Position numbers and translations under genes: made by a program. From Blumeriella jaapii (taxonomy: Eukaryota > Ascomycota > Leotiomycetes > Helotiales > Drepanopezizaceae), in NCBI GenBank assembly GCA_009599575.1, contig VWND01000058.1, forward strand, positions 1-36,988: DNA of 36,988 bases. The letters run 5' to 3'. Below the pieces are notes generated by a model. It was not told the origin of the DNA and did not search any database. It saw nothing but the letters and a program-made list of their open reading frames with translations. Below are positions 1 through 9,582 of the stretch, in pieces (the stretch's first letter is position 1; every line of letters begins with the position of its first letter).

Positions 1-469
1 ACCGACCAGAAGCAAAGAAAATAGACCGCACTATTGACCATACAAAAATAAAACGTCAATTGTGTAGTACTGTAGGTATACATGTACAGTATTGTACATC
101 AGAAACCCCGCACGGGCAAATCCCTCCATACGAGAGGTCGCCGCCACAACGGTTCAGTGGCTTTTATGTACCTTGTATACACTGTAACTGTACAATAGAA
201 GCCGTGATTGGGGGCGCGCAGCTGGCGTTGTATAATATGCGTCTTAAGCTGTTTCTCGATGAATGTTCATACATATATATATGTACTGTGTATAATATAT
301 GGTTGCTATAAAAATGCATACATGCTTGCCCCGTGAGCGACGCGTCTGGGCCCTGGAGGGGAGGAAATGGGGTGCGTGGGGGACCGCCCGCAATAGGCAT
401 GTCAGAGTGGTGGTTACCTTATTTATTTACCTGAGACCGATCGCGTTATCCTCGTATCGCTTGCGGTCT

Positions 470-1128
470 GGGTGTGAGTAGGTGCCTTTGTTGTGTGGGA
501 GTTGTTGAATTGGAACTGGATTTTATCGAAGCGGTTCAGGTGTGAGTAGGTGTAATGTACCTATTGTATGGGAGTTGTTGAATCGGAACTGGATTCAGTG
601 CATTCATTGTGTTGGAGCTGTTGAATCGGAACTGGATTCGTATTGCCAGTTGTGTATAGATATGTAAATAAATGCATATATTTTGTAAGGGTTGCTGAGA
701 TAGAACTGGATCGTGTTGCTAATTGTTCAGGTGTGAATAAGTGCTTTTGTTGTATGGGAAGTGCATTGTATTGTATAGAAGTTGTTGAATCGGAATTGGA
801 TTAGTATCGAAGCTGTCCAAGTGGTGTAAATGCTGTATTGAAATTGTTGAAACGGATTTGGATTCATGTCGAAGCTGTCCAGGTATACGTAAATGCATTT
901 ATTGTTTTAGAGTTGTTGAATCGGAATTGGATTGATATCGAAGCTGTCCAGGTGTTAGTAAATGCTGTACTGAAATTGTTAAATCAGAACTGGATTTAAT
1001 TGTCCAGATGTGAATAATTGCACTTATTCTATAGGAGTTGTTGAAATAAAACTGGATTCGCATTACTAGCGGTCCAGGTATACGTAATGCATTGTAATGG
1101 AATCGTTGAATCAGAACTGGATTCGTAT
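470..1128 (+). repeat. Degenerate ~65-bp minisatellite
   Basis: Ten diverged copies of a core reading about GTTGTTGAATCGGAACTGG start near 501, 574, 617, 691, 781, 843, 912, 975, 1036 and 1102. Spacing is mostly 61-74 bp, with one short (43) and one long (90) interval. Between cores, pieces such as CGAAGCTGTCCAGGTGT and GTAAATGCATTTATTGT recur. The array ends about 260 bp before the fibrillarin start codon. It has no reading frame kept across copies, so it looks like non-coding tandem repeat DNA. Confidence 0.85.
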
Positions 1129-1176
1129 GAAGCTTAGACTACTGTATGTACAGCATAGCAAGCTAAGAAAGATCCA

Positions 1177-1251
1177 CCAGCCACACAATGTCAGCTACAC
1201 CCGTCAGCCACACCCGTCAGCCACATGTCAGCCACACGTCAGCCACCCACC
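1177..1251 (+). repeat. Short GTCAGCCACAC tandem repeat
   Basis: About five copies of a 12-13 bp unit close to GTCAGCCACACCC lie in the proximal upstream region of fibrillarin, 140-215 bp before its ATG. The copies differ by single bases and small indels. Confidence 0.7.
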
Positions 1252-1391
1252 TGAGCCCGCTAGCTCTCGCTTGCGAGCCGCCAATGGGCGCGACCCAAGC
1301 TTCCAAAAAATAAAATTTCCATCCGCGATTTTTGAGCCCCCGACCAGCAGCTTTTCGAAGGGCATTCGTTTCTCCACAACCACAACACGAC

Positions 1392-2602
1392 ATGGCATAC
1401 ACACCTAGAGGCGGATCGCGCGGCGGGGATCGGGGCGGACGCGGCGGATTCGGGGGCGGACGCGGCGGAGACCGAGGAGGTCGGGGAGGGTTCGCGCGTG
1501 GTGGTGGCAGAGGTCAGTCGGTTTTTACATCCCATGGCCTCGCGCCTCCGGCTGTGAGAGCTCGGGGCACGCAGATTCCCCCGATGTGCCTGCGCGGATT
1601 CAGAGACCCGAAGAACCAGACTTGCTGACTGGATCGAGCAGGAGGTCGAGGGGATAGCAGAGGCGGGCGAGGCGGCGGGCGTGGAGATCGCGGTGGACGA
1701 GGCCGCGGCGCTCCCAGAGGACGTGGAGGAGCGGGCGCAAAGGGCGGCGCAAAGACCATCATCGTACGTGCATCTCGCATCTCGCATCTCGCACCTCTCC
1801 GCGCGAACAGGAACTGACGTGCCCAGGAACCTCATCGCCATGCCGGCATCTTCGTTGCTCGCGGCAAGGAGGACATGTTGGTCACCAAAAACCTCTCCCC
1901 CGGCGAGTCGGTGTACGGCGAGAAGCGTATCAGCGTCGAGAACAGCGGGCCCGCGAACGCCGATGGCACCCCGAGCGTCACCAAGACCGAGTACCGTGTC
2001 TGGAACCCCTTCCGCTCCAAGCTGGCGGCTGGCGTCCTGGGCGGGCTGGACGAGATCTTCATCAAGCCTGGCGCGAAGGTCCTCTACCTCGGTGCCGCGT
2101 CCGGGACCTCGGTCTCGCATGTCGCGGATATCGTGGGCCCGACCGGCACCGTCTTCGCCGTCGAGTTTTCCCACCGCTCGGGTCGCGATCTGATCAACAT
2201 GGCCACGCACCGCACGAATGTCATCCCCATCATCGAGGATGCCCGTCACCCGCTCAAGTACCGCATGCTGGTCTCCATGGTCGATGTCATCTTCGCAGAT
2301 GTCGCCCAGCCGGACCAAGCCCGTATCGTGGGATTGAACGCACATCTCTTCCTGAAGGTTGGCGGCGGTATCGTCGTCTCCATCAAGGCCAACTGTATCG
2401 ATTCCACCGCTGCCCCCGAAGCCGTCTTTGCCAGAGAGGTCCAGAAGCTGAGGGAGGAGAGAATCAAGCCCCTGGAGCAACTGACCCTGGGTACGTATGC
2501 CCCGACCACAAGACGCATGGAACAAGCTAACCAGTCTCCACAGAACCCTTCGAGAGAGATCACTGCGTAGTCGTCGGCCGTTACGTTCGCTCCACCACCT
2601 AA
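1392..2602 (+). CDS. NOP1: Fibrillarin (rRNA 2'-O-methyltransferase)
   Basis: Catalytic subunit of nucleolar box C/D snoRNPs, which 2'-O-methylates pre-rRNA using S-adenosylmethionine. Four exons are inferred: 1392-1512, 1642-1763, 1827-2490 and 2544-2602, giving 321 residues, the usual family length. Residues 1 to about 75 form the Gly/Arg-rich (GAR) domain, starting [12 protein letters not shown]. The fibrillarin signature [16 protein letters not shown] follows directly from residue 82, then the methyltransferase fold with the SAM loop [14 protein letters not shown] (about 166-179) and the end GRYVRSTT. All introns have GT..AG ends, and the frame is restored at each join to match known fibrillarins. 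Intron 1 (129 bp) and intron 2 (63 bp) interrupt the GAR domain and its junction with the catalytic domain. The ATG sits in a good context (CGACATGGC). I saw no box C/D snoRNA in the introns. Confidence 0.97.
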
Positions 2603-3149
2603 AACGCACGAGCCCACTCTCGTCGAATTTTGCCGGGGTTTTTTTGTGTTAGGAATATGGTTTCCTTTTCTTCGCGGGTGTAACGTAAGTACGCGGGTCT
2701 CTGGCGTTCTAGGTCTTGTAGGGTTTCCTCTCAAAACGAACTGTTGATGCGGCCATGATCCCAATCCACGTCCTGGTGCTCTGTGATATGATGATGTGAG
2801 TTTGCGGAAGCTTGGACTAACAAGAAGATGTCAACGCACGAGATGGGTACTTTACTCAGTAAGTGAGAAACTGTCTATCTATCCATTCTCACCTAACCAG
2901 GGATTCCACAACGGAAATGCAGCATGGCATCTATCTCATGGTCACCCCACTTTCGAAAGCTCAGAAAAGTCTTGGCGGAGCGTGGGTAGTTCAGTCCTAC
3001 AGTACATATGTACTGTGCGTGTTGAAATCCGAGCGCGCACCTCTTTCCGCTATTCACACCAGGCCGGAGATTTTGACAGTCTCTGCGTCTCTTCTCTCCT
3101 CCGTATCTTTTGCTTTCCCACTCGCACTGAATCCACCAAGCATAGCGAA
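2603..3149. other. Fibrillarin 3' region and ALDH promoter
   Basis: Intergenic stretch of 547 bp between two genes on the same strand. A T-run at 2638-2646 lies in the likely fibrillarin 3' UTR. A frame in register with the aldehyde dehydrogenase is open from 2796, but its 118 residues before 3150 are not protein-like, so this is probably promoter and leader. A palindromic AGTACATATGTACT lies at about 3000-3013. Confidence 0.55.
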
Positions 3150-4637
3150 ATGTCGGCAGTACGGCATCACAGCAATTGGGTAGATGGCGTCTGTCAAGCC
3201 CCAACCGAGACCCGGATAGACGTCGTCAATCCTGCGACTGAAGAGATACTGGCAACAATCGACTCCACGCCCCAGGACACCGTCAATGCCATTGTGGACT
3301 CCTCTCTACGGAACTTCGCGAGCGGCACTTGGAGCAAGTCCGATGCCTCAACCCGATACGCCGTCCTGTCCACGGCAGCCATGCTCCTCCGGTCTCGCCT
3401 CCCCGAGTTCATCACGCTCGAGACTCAGCAGACCGGCCGACCCATCCGTGAGATGAGAGCGCAGTTGGGTCGCATTCCCGAATGGCTCGAGTATTTTGCT
3501 TCTCTAGCGCGGACGCACGAGGGACGCGTGACTCCCTTCAAGGGACCTGTCGTCAATACCTTGACGCGCTTACCTCTCGTCGTTGTCCAGATCACACCGT
3601 GGAACCACCCGCTGCTGATCGCCACAAAGAAGATTGCTGCAGCACTGGCCGCGGGGAATTCGGTCATCGTGAAGCCGTCCGAGTCGGCTCCGCTCTCGGT
3701 GCTGGCGATGGGGAAGTTGTTCCAGGAGGCGGGCTTGCCGGATGGGACGCTGCAGATCATCTCGGGATTCGGAAGAGAGACTGGGAGGTTTCTGTGCGAA
3801 TCGCATTTGATCTCCAAGATTGATATGACGGGAGGACTGGCGACCTACGCCGCGATCGCACCGGGTGCCAGCAAGAACCTCATCCCAATCACGGCGGAGC
3901 TGGGCGGCAAGGCACCCGTCTGCATCTTCCCTAGCATTGCCATCGAGAAGGCAGTCAAGGCGGCCTTGTTCGCGAGTTTCATCGCGAGCGGCCAGACCTG
4001 CGTCACCGGAAGCCGGCTGCTGGTCCACACCGACATCTACGACGACTTTGTGCAGCAGTTGGTCTCGAGGACGAAGGCCCTGAGAATTGGGGACCCAACC
4101 GACAGCCAGACGCAGATCGGGGCTGTGATCTCGCGCGCAAGCGTCGAGAGGTGCGGCGCCTTCGTGACGCGGGCCGTCGCCGAGAACGGGAACGTGCTGT
4201 GCGGGGGGGAGCCGGCGCGTGTGGATGGGAAAGGATTCTTCTTCAAGCCGACGCTCATTGAGACAAGCGCCACGAGCAACTTGTCGTGCAACGAGGTCTT
4301 TGGCCCTGTCATTGCCATCGTGAGGTGTGCGTCGGAAGAGCAGATCGTGCAGGTCGCGAACGGGACCTCGTTCGCGCTGGGAGCGTCGGTCTGGACGGAT
4401 GACTTTGCTCAGGCGCATCGCGTCGCAGGGAACATCGAAGCGGGGATTGTGTGGATCAACGGACATCACTTGAATGATCCCTCGTCGCCGTGGGGTGGGT
4501 TCAGGGAGAGCGGATTGGGCAAGGAGAATGGGATTGAGGCTTTTGAGAGTTATACGAGGGTGAAGAGCACGGTGATCAATTACGGACAAGAGCCGACCTG
4601 GTTCGATGACGAGGGAGAGAATGCTCGATATGGGTGA
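3150..4637 (+). CDS. NAD(P)-dependent aldehyde dehydrogenase
   Basis: Oxidises an aldehyde to the acid with NAD(P)+. The substrate cannot be told from sequence. It is a single-exon gene of 495 residues, the normal length for the ALDH superfamily. Visible landmarks are the oxyanion Asn152 in TPWNHP, the cofactor Lys175 in VIVKPSE, the general base Glu250 in TAELGGKAP, the nucleophile Cys284 in SGQTCVTG, the C-terminal EVFGPV motif and the WGGFRESG motif. The usual FTGS turn of the cofactor site is MTGG here, followed by an unusual LATYAAIAPGA segment. I chose the ATG at 3150 (MSAVRHHSNW) because the conserved fold starts about 10 residues later; the frame is open upstream to 2796 but looks non-coding. 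No peroxisomal or mitochondrial signal is evident. Codons are GC-rich, like the housekeeping genes. Confidence 0.92.
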   Translation: MSAVRHHSNWVDGVCQAPTETRIDVVNPATEEILATIDSTPQDTVNAIVDSSLRNFASGTWSKSDASTRYAVLSTAAMLLRSRLPEFITLETQQTGRPIREMRAQLGRIPEWLEYFASLARTHEGRVTPFKGPVVNTLTRLPLVVVQITPWNHPLLIATKKIAAALAAGNSVIVKPSESAPLSVLAMGKLFQEAGLPDGTLQIISGFGRETGRFLCESHLISKIDMTGGLATYAAIAPGASKNLIPITAELGGKAPVCIFPSIAIEKAVKAALFASFIASGQTCVTGSRLLVHTDIYDDFVQQLVSRTKALRIGDPTDSQTQIGAVISRASVERCGAFVTRAVAENGNVLCGGEPARVDGKGFFFKPTLIETSATSNLSCNEVFGPVIAIVRCASEEQIVQVANGTSFALGASVWTDDFAQAHRVAGNIEAGIVWINGHHLNDPSSPWGGFRESGLGKENGIEAFESYTRVKSTVINYGQEPTWFDDEGENARYG

Positions 4638-4661
4638 TGAGCACTACCCACACTCCACAAA

Positions 4662-4679
4662 GCCGGAGGGACGTCCGGC
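4662..4679 (+). other. Small hairpin after the ALDH stop
   Basis: GCCGGA and TCCGGC form a perfect 6-bp stem with a 6-nt loop, 25 bp after the stop codon, probably in the 3' UTR. It could be chance. A role in transcript end formation is only a guess. Confidence 0.4.
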
Positions 4680-4963
4680 ATAGAATGGTCTCATTCCAAT
4701 GGGGCCTCCAGTGTCGTTTTATGTGTTCATTGCAACCAGAATGCGTCTTCTGATGTACTGTCACAAGAGCAATGAGGTTCTGACGTTCTATGCGGCTACA
4801 CCTTTATTGTTTTCCTGGCCATCCCAGTGGATATCGTAAGCGAGGAAGCAAGCAAATGGCGAGTTAACACTCGCTCAAATGTTAGGTACCGTAGCTGCCT
4901 GTCTCTACGCCCTTCTCCCTAGGCTTTTTTTCATCTTCTTCTTTTTTCCGTTTTTCCCCCCAA

Positions 4964-5035
4964 ATGATTCAGCAGCGCGTTGTGGTGAGTCCCAGATTCT
5001 TGTGTGGATCAAGCGCTGACTTTCGGTTGTCGCAG
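4964..5035 (+). other. Possible start exon and intron of an unresolved small gene
   Basis: A long pyrimidine tract (about 4924-4960), typical of leaders of well-expressed fungal genes, runs into an ATG at 4964. Seven codons later comes a strong donor GTGAGT (4985). A branch-like GCTGAC precedes an acceptor TCGCAG ending at 5035, giving a 51-bp intron. Downstream of it I could not find one continuous frame: the phase-matched frame stops after about ten codons, so another short exon or a different start is needed. On the minus strand at 5228-5419 a 63-codon frame contains a hydrophobic stretch (PSAAVLTIAYFAIWLF), which is an alternative. This may be a small gene, a non-coding RNA or a broken gene. 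Confidence 0.3.
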
Positions 5036-6288
5036 GCGCTCCCATCAAACTTCACATGCTCGGGGTAGCGCGCATCTCGAGTATGTCTCATATTTCGCGC
5101 ATCATCCAAGTATCGACCTCCGGAACGGGGTCGGTACTATGGGCTTGCATGATCAACGTGGCCTTGTTGGTGGGGGTCCAGTCGTGAAAGTGGTCGCGTC
5201 GGCGACCTGCTCAACTCGACGACGGTTCTACGGGACGTGGCAGCCTAATGTGTGCAGGCCAGCGGCGAGGAGGTAAGTAGAAGGCTTCGTCTCTGCCACG
5301 ACGGTAGAGGCGAAGAGCCAAATGGCGAAATAAGCGATGGTTAGCACTGCGGCGGAAGGAATATAGGGGAGTGGATGTGCTTGCTTGCTTGCCCCGTGAA
5401 GTTCGAGAGATTGCTTCAATTACATGGTCACCAAACTCCGAACCACCATAGAACTATCGCGCCTAGAATAGATGGTACTGTACTGTACTGTAATAATGCA
5501 CTGTACAGCAAGACCCGGGGATAGCACCGAAGTAGGACCAAGACCACCACGAGGCAGATCCCGTGTGCTTGTACATATCCGAGCACATTCTCTTTGTATG
5601 AAACGCTCGTCTTGTTGTTCATTCCAGAGAATTACGCTGGTGGATGGATACATTCGGGCCCAAGCATTCCGGTTCAGGAACGTGATCACTGAAACGAGTC
5701 AACCACAGATGCTTGGAATTCATCTTTTCTACACATACCAGGCCTGGTGTGCTCGGAGTCGTCGTTTGAATCAAGCTGGATCAAAGCAAGCCTAAGAGCT
5801 TTCGACTGTACTGTACTATACTATACTGTACTATACTACTTCAGAGCTCTATCGTCTTTTGAGGAGAGAATGGGTTGGGCGTTGGAGATTGGCGAGGAAA
5901 ACCTCGGCGGTGTGAGTCTTCTGCCACACGTGATGGGACCTCCCTCAGACAGCGTAGACGTCAATCAACTCTAATGCTAGTAGTCAGCTCGTAGAACTTT
6001 GCAGTATAGCTGAAGCAGAGACTTTGGGAACACCATCCTGCATTATTCTCCATGGCATCTAAAAATGGTAGGTGGAAAATCTCACGCTCGCTTTGAACAG
6101 CGTACTGTGCCGTAGCTGCTTGCATTCTACAGTACAGCCTCCTATGCTGATTGCTGTAAGATCAGTTTCCTACAGTAGCATCAAAGGTATCTGAAGGCAT
6201 CTCAAGAACCAGGGGTAGGACTTTAGGATGCCAGCTTTCTCGACTCGCCTACGGAGGTGCATACCGTACTGTTGGGTATAGCCCGTCA

Positions 6289-6440
6289 GTTTTAGCCCCT
6301 GTTTTTGCCAGGAGGCTCGGCGTAGCCAAAAAGGGTATTACTGTAATACGATATTGCTTTCTCCATACACGATGGACAGCGCGATACTGTCCGATTTAGC
6401 TACGCCGAGAACCCCTGCAATAAAAAATCAGGGGTAAAAC
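6289..6440. mobile_element. MITE-like foldback element
   Basis: The arms 6289-6327 and 6399-6440 are imperfect inverted repeats of about 40 bp. The inner 11 bp (CTCGGCGTAGC / GCTACGCCGAG) match perfectly, as does most of the outer GTTTTAGCCCCTG / CAGGGGTAAAAC, with one missing base. The 70-bp centre has two smaller palindromes, GTATTAC/GTAATAC and GGACAG/CTGTCC. There is no coding capacity. A small non-autonomous DNA transposon or its remnant fits best. I could not define a target-site duplication. Confidence 0.6.
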
Positions 6441-7189
6441 CAAACTTATGGGCTGAACGTGTTTGCGCTTGGCTTCCAGCTTCGGTACAAGCTTTCTTTG
6501 GAAATTGCTCCCTGGTTTGGAACGTACTGTAAAAACTGTACATTACATTCTGCCAGGACAAGGATTTGACACGCCGTAGCAAGGCAGTACTGTAAAGAGA
6601 CGAGAGCGTTCACAAACAGCTACTCAAAGTGCTGCATTAGCAACATTTGATAGGGTGGGAATCAAGCAAACAAACCCGTATCGCATTGCAAAGCCTTTTT
6701 CATGATATGCTAAGGGAATACACGAAGTCGAGAGAGTAAAAGGCTGTACTGTACAGTATGTTCCATTGCCTGTCCTGATTGCACGTGACTGTGATCAAGC
6801 GAGGGCTTACCCTGGAGCTTGCGGGCGAAAAGGCCGCTATGACATTATCAAAATCAACACCGTTTCTGTATATAGCTCTTCCCCCTTTTTTCACCTAAAC
6901 ACCTTTGGCTCTTGATAATAATAGCAGAAGATGAGCCTAAACACCTTGTCAGTATATTCATAGCTCTCGTTCACTTCTCGTTAGCATCAAGCCTTTGATC
7001 CAATGTTTAAATAGTGGAAGAGAGGTTGGTTCGGTGTATAGCTCTTTTCCTTTTTTCTGATAAAGATGCTTTTCGCTCTTCATTACCATCGCTTCTAAGC
7101 CGGTACCGACTTTCCCTCGTTCACAATTCGGGCCATCGTCATCAATCCTTATCCTCGGTCTTGTTTGCCTTGAGGAGCGGATTGTCATT

Positions 7190-9582
7190 ATGAAGTACGT
7201 CTTCGTGGCCCTGTTGCTTGCCGCGACAGTGGCATCAGACTGCACAGCAGACAATTGCCTGCGTGCCCGGGTTCCGGGCCGTAAGGGGGGCAAAAAAAAG
7301 TCGTCGGCCTCAACCACCTCTGCTTCCATGGTAGCAGCAGACTGCACAACCGTCCATTGCCTGCGTGCCCGGGCTCCAGGCCCTCGGGACCAGGATGGCA
7401 GTATCAGGCCGACGACCTCAACCTTCTCTGCGACAGAGCCGTGCGACATGGTCAGGATCTCTACTTCAGAGCAGAAAGCAGCAAACCCGTCGGTAGAACC
7501 GGTCGTGACGGCCCAGTTGGCCTACGACTGCTTGAACTCCGTGCCTTTGCACAAAACCGAGGCCCTTCAGCTAGTTGATTCTATGGAGCCGTATCTCGAG
7601 TGGCAGAGCGGTGAGCACACTTCGGGGACTGACGCCGTTTTTCGTTTGCTGATTTGGTCTCAGATTCGGCTTGGAAGAAGAATCCTCCAGCGGGTTACCT
7701 CTTCCCACCTCATGACATATTTGCATTTCTTTCTTCCGTGAAAACCAATCTGCTGAACGACAAATATGCAAACGAATATGGTATGTTTCACGCCTTGAGG
7801 CTGGAAAAACTGGCTAATCCCGTTTCAGAGTTCCAGGAAGATCTTTTCCAGCTCACTGTTAGAGCACATGATGGCCATTTTACATTCGTTCCAGATTTAC
7901 TTGGTAAAGCATTTTCATGGCGGAGGAAAATGTCCCTGGTTTCTATCAGTGAAGACGGAACTTCTCTTCCCGTGATCAAGCTCTTGGGTAAATGAATCTC
8001 AATGTTTTTCGGCGCGTCTTGCTAATTGGTAATAGAGGATGTCTTTTCATCGCCTTCCACGGCCTCGGTTGTGACCAAGATAAACGGAGTTGACGCATCC
8101 ACGTATCTCGCCAACTCTGCCTTCGACGATTCTTCCACACGTGATGCCGATGCCGCCTACAACAGCATGTTTTTTACTCAGGGATCCATTGCTCAAGAGG
8201 GTGTGAAAGGTTACTTCTCATCCAACGGAGGTCTCCAGTCAGTTGTTGCTCCTCAATCCCGCCCCTGATCACTTCTCACAATCTGCAGTTTCATGTACCC
8301 TGGAGCAAACACAAATCTCACATTCGCCAATGGCACAACTTTCGTGGCCGATAATATCGCCCACGTTAAGGGGTCTTTCGATGATGTCACGGATGGAACA
8401 TCTTTTTACCGTCATTTCTGCGCTGTCGATCCGGGTCCGGCTCAACTTCGTCTCACCGAGGAGAGAGTTTACCCACCAATTTTGGAAGCCGATTTTGTTG
8501 TTGAACCCGCCTACCCCGAACCGCTCACCCACACCGACGACATGGCTGCCACTACCTACTATCTTGATGGTGAAGGGTTTGAGGACGTTGCAGTTCTCAC
8601 TCTTCTCATCTTCAATTCCCCAATTGACGACCAATTGCAAAATCTTATTGACGAATTTCTCGCGACCGCAAAAGCAGCAGGAAAGACCAAGCTAGTAATT
8701 GACCTTAGTCACAACCCAGGTGGGGAAATCTACCAGGGGTTGGCTCTTTTCAAACGATTCTTCCCAACCATCGATCCAGATGGATACTTCCAAATGAGAA
8801 AGAACGATGCCTTCAATGTCATCTCCGAAGCCATCGACGCAAAGTCAGCACAAGTCGACCTGGAAACAGCCAACACGCTTGAGTGGCTTGAGGCTTTATC
8901 TCCCCTAAGCTACCGTATGTATCTGAACGCCACGAATCAACCTTTCGAATCCTCCGAAGATAAATTCAAGTCCAATGTCATCGACGGCGTTGATTACTCC
9001 CCGCTTCTTCGCTACAACCTTGACCTTTATTTCGACGCCAGCGTAGACAATTCTGGTGGCGCCAACAGAAATGACCCCACCCTAAATTTCGAGGCCGAGA
9101 ATATCATCTTGCTTCTCGATGGATTCTGCAGCTCTACTTGTGCTATTTTTGCCGACCTTATGCGCACTCAAGGTGTGAAATCTATCGCTATGGGTGGTCG
9201 TCCCCAACACGGCCCCATTACAGGTGTGGGCGGCACCAATGGCGGAATTGACTTTTCTTGGTCCCAAATTTACATACTAGTCCTGAGCACCCTCCAAACG
9301 GGTAGCGAGGCGCAAGCAGCGATAATTAAAAAGCTAACCGACCTGCCCATCAAGCGTTCGCTGCGAGCCAGTGTCAACCTCCAGAACATCTTTTATTCCG
9401 ACCATCTCAAGGATCGAATCCCAGCTCAGTACGTAAGATCGGAGGCGGACTGCAGGCTCTTCTATACGTTAGATATGCTTACCGACGTCACCAATCTTTG
9501 GAAGGCAGCTGCAACCGCAGCGTTCAAGGGCGGGAAGTGTGTTGCTGGGGGGTTTTCGAAGGACGCCGTCGCTCCTAGTTGA
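7190..9582 (+). CDS. Secreted CPAF-like S41 family serine peptidase
   Basis: Five exons (7190-7610, 7664-7780, 7829-7987, 8036-8237, 8289-9582) join in frame to 730 residues. Residues 1-16 are a signal peptide, so secretion is likely. Next come two copies of DCTxxxCLRARxPG (17-30 and 51-64) separated by a basic/Ser-rich linker. The body begins AYDCLNSVPLHKTEALQLV and is typical of fungal S41 proteins related to chlamydial CPAF and to UstP of ustiloxin clusters. Core features are LSHNPGG (439-445) and the nucleophile region GFCSSTC, with the catalytic Ser at 581 or 582. Several N-glycosylation sequons occur (for example NLTFANGT). Introns are 48-53 bp with consensus ends. Codons are less GC-rich than in the flanking housekeeping genes. 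The natural substrate is unknown. Confidence 0.87.

Larger units (their letters stand above)
1..1391. other. Gene-free left end, repeat-rich
   Basis: No convincing gene is visible. Short open frames here are small and not protein-like. The stretch holds a TACTGTAC-type motif near 66-98, the degenerate minisatellite at about 470-1128, a short GTCAGCCAC tandem repeat at 1177-1251 and then the fibrillarin promoter and leader. The promoter part (1290-1330) has an A-rich stretch running into AAAATTTCC, which loosely resembles the A/T element in front of ribosome-biogenesis genes. I would not claim a specific site. Confidence 0.6.
4638..7189. other. Gene-poor stretch with possible cryptic gene and foldback element
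   Basis: About 2.5 kb without a gene I can name. It holds the 3' hairpin of the ALDH gene, a pyrimidine-rich leader followed by a short frame and a good intron (4913-5035), several TACTGTAC runs (5475-5492, 5809-5842, 6744-6757) and the foldback element at 6289-6440. The last 300 bp lead to the S41 peptidase. They contain two similar stretches, near 6871-6896 and 7035-7060, built on TATAGCTCTT followed by a C/T run. Confidence 0.5.

Noticed and set aside
1513..1641. Intronic box C/D snoRNA in fibrillarin intron 1
   Set aside because: A CTGA-like box D occurs near the 3' end, but there is no convincing box C and no terminal stem.
1260..2609. 449-codon open frame antisense to fibrillarin
   Set aside because: It covers the fibrillarin exons and introns in the opposite direction, has Arg/Ser/Ala-rich low-information content and arises from GC-rich codon bias. 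Fibrillarin itself is certain.
2796..3149. N-terminal extension of 118 residues on the aldehyde dehydrogenase
   Set aside because: The frame is open but the sequence is not protein-like. Normal ALDH length is reached from the ATG at 3150.
3570..4589. 339-codon open frame antisense to the aldehyde dehydrogenase
   Set aside because: A shadow of the ALDH coding sequence. The translation is Arg-, Asp- and Leu-rich without any family motif.
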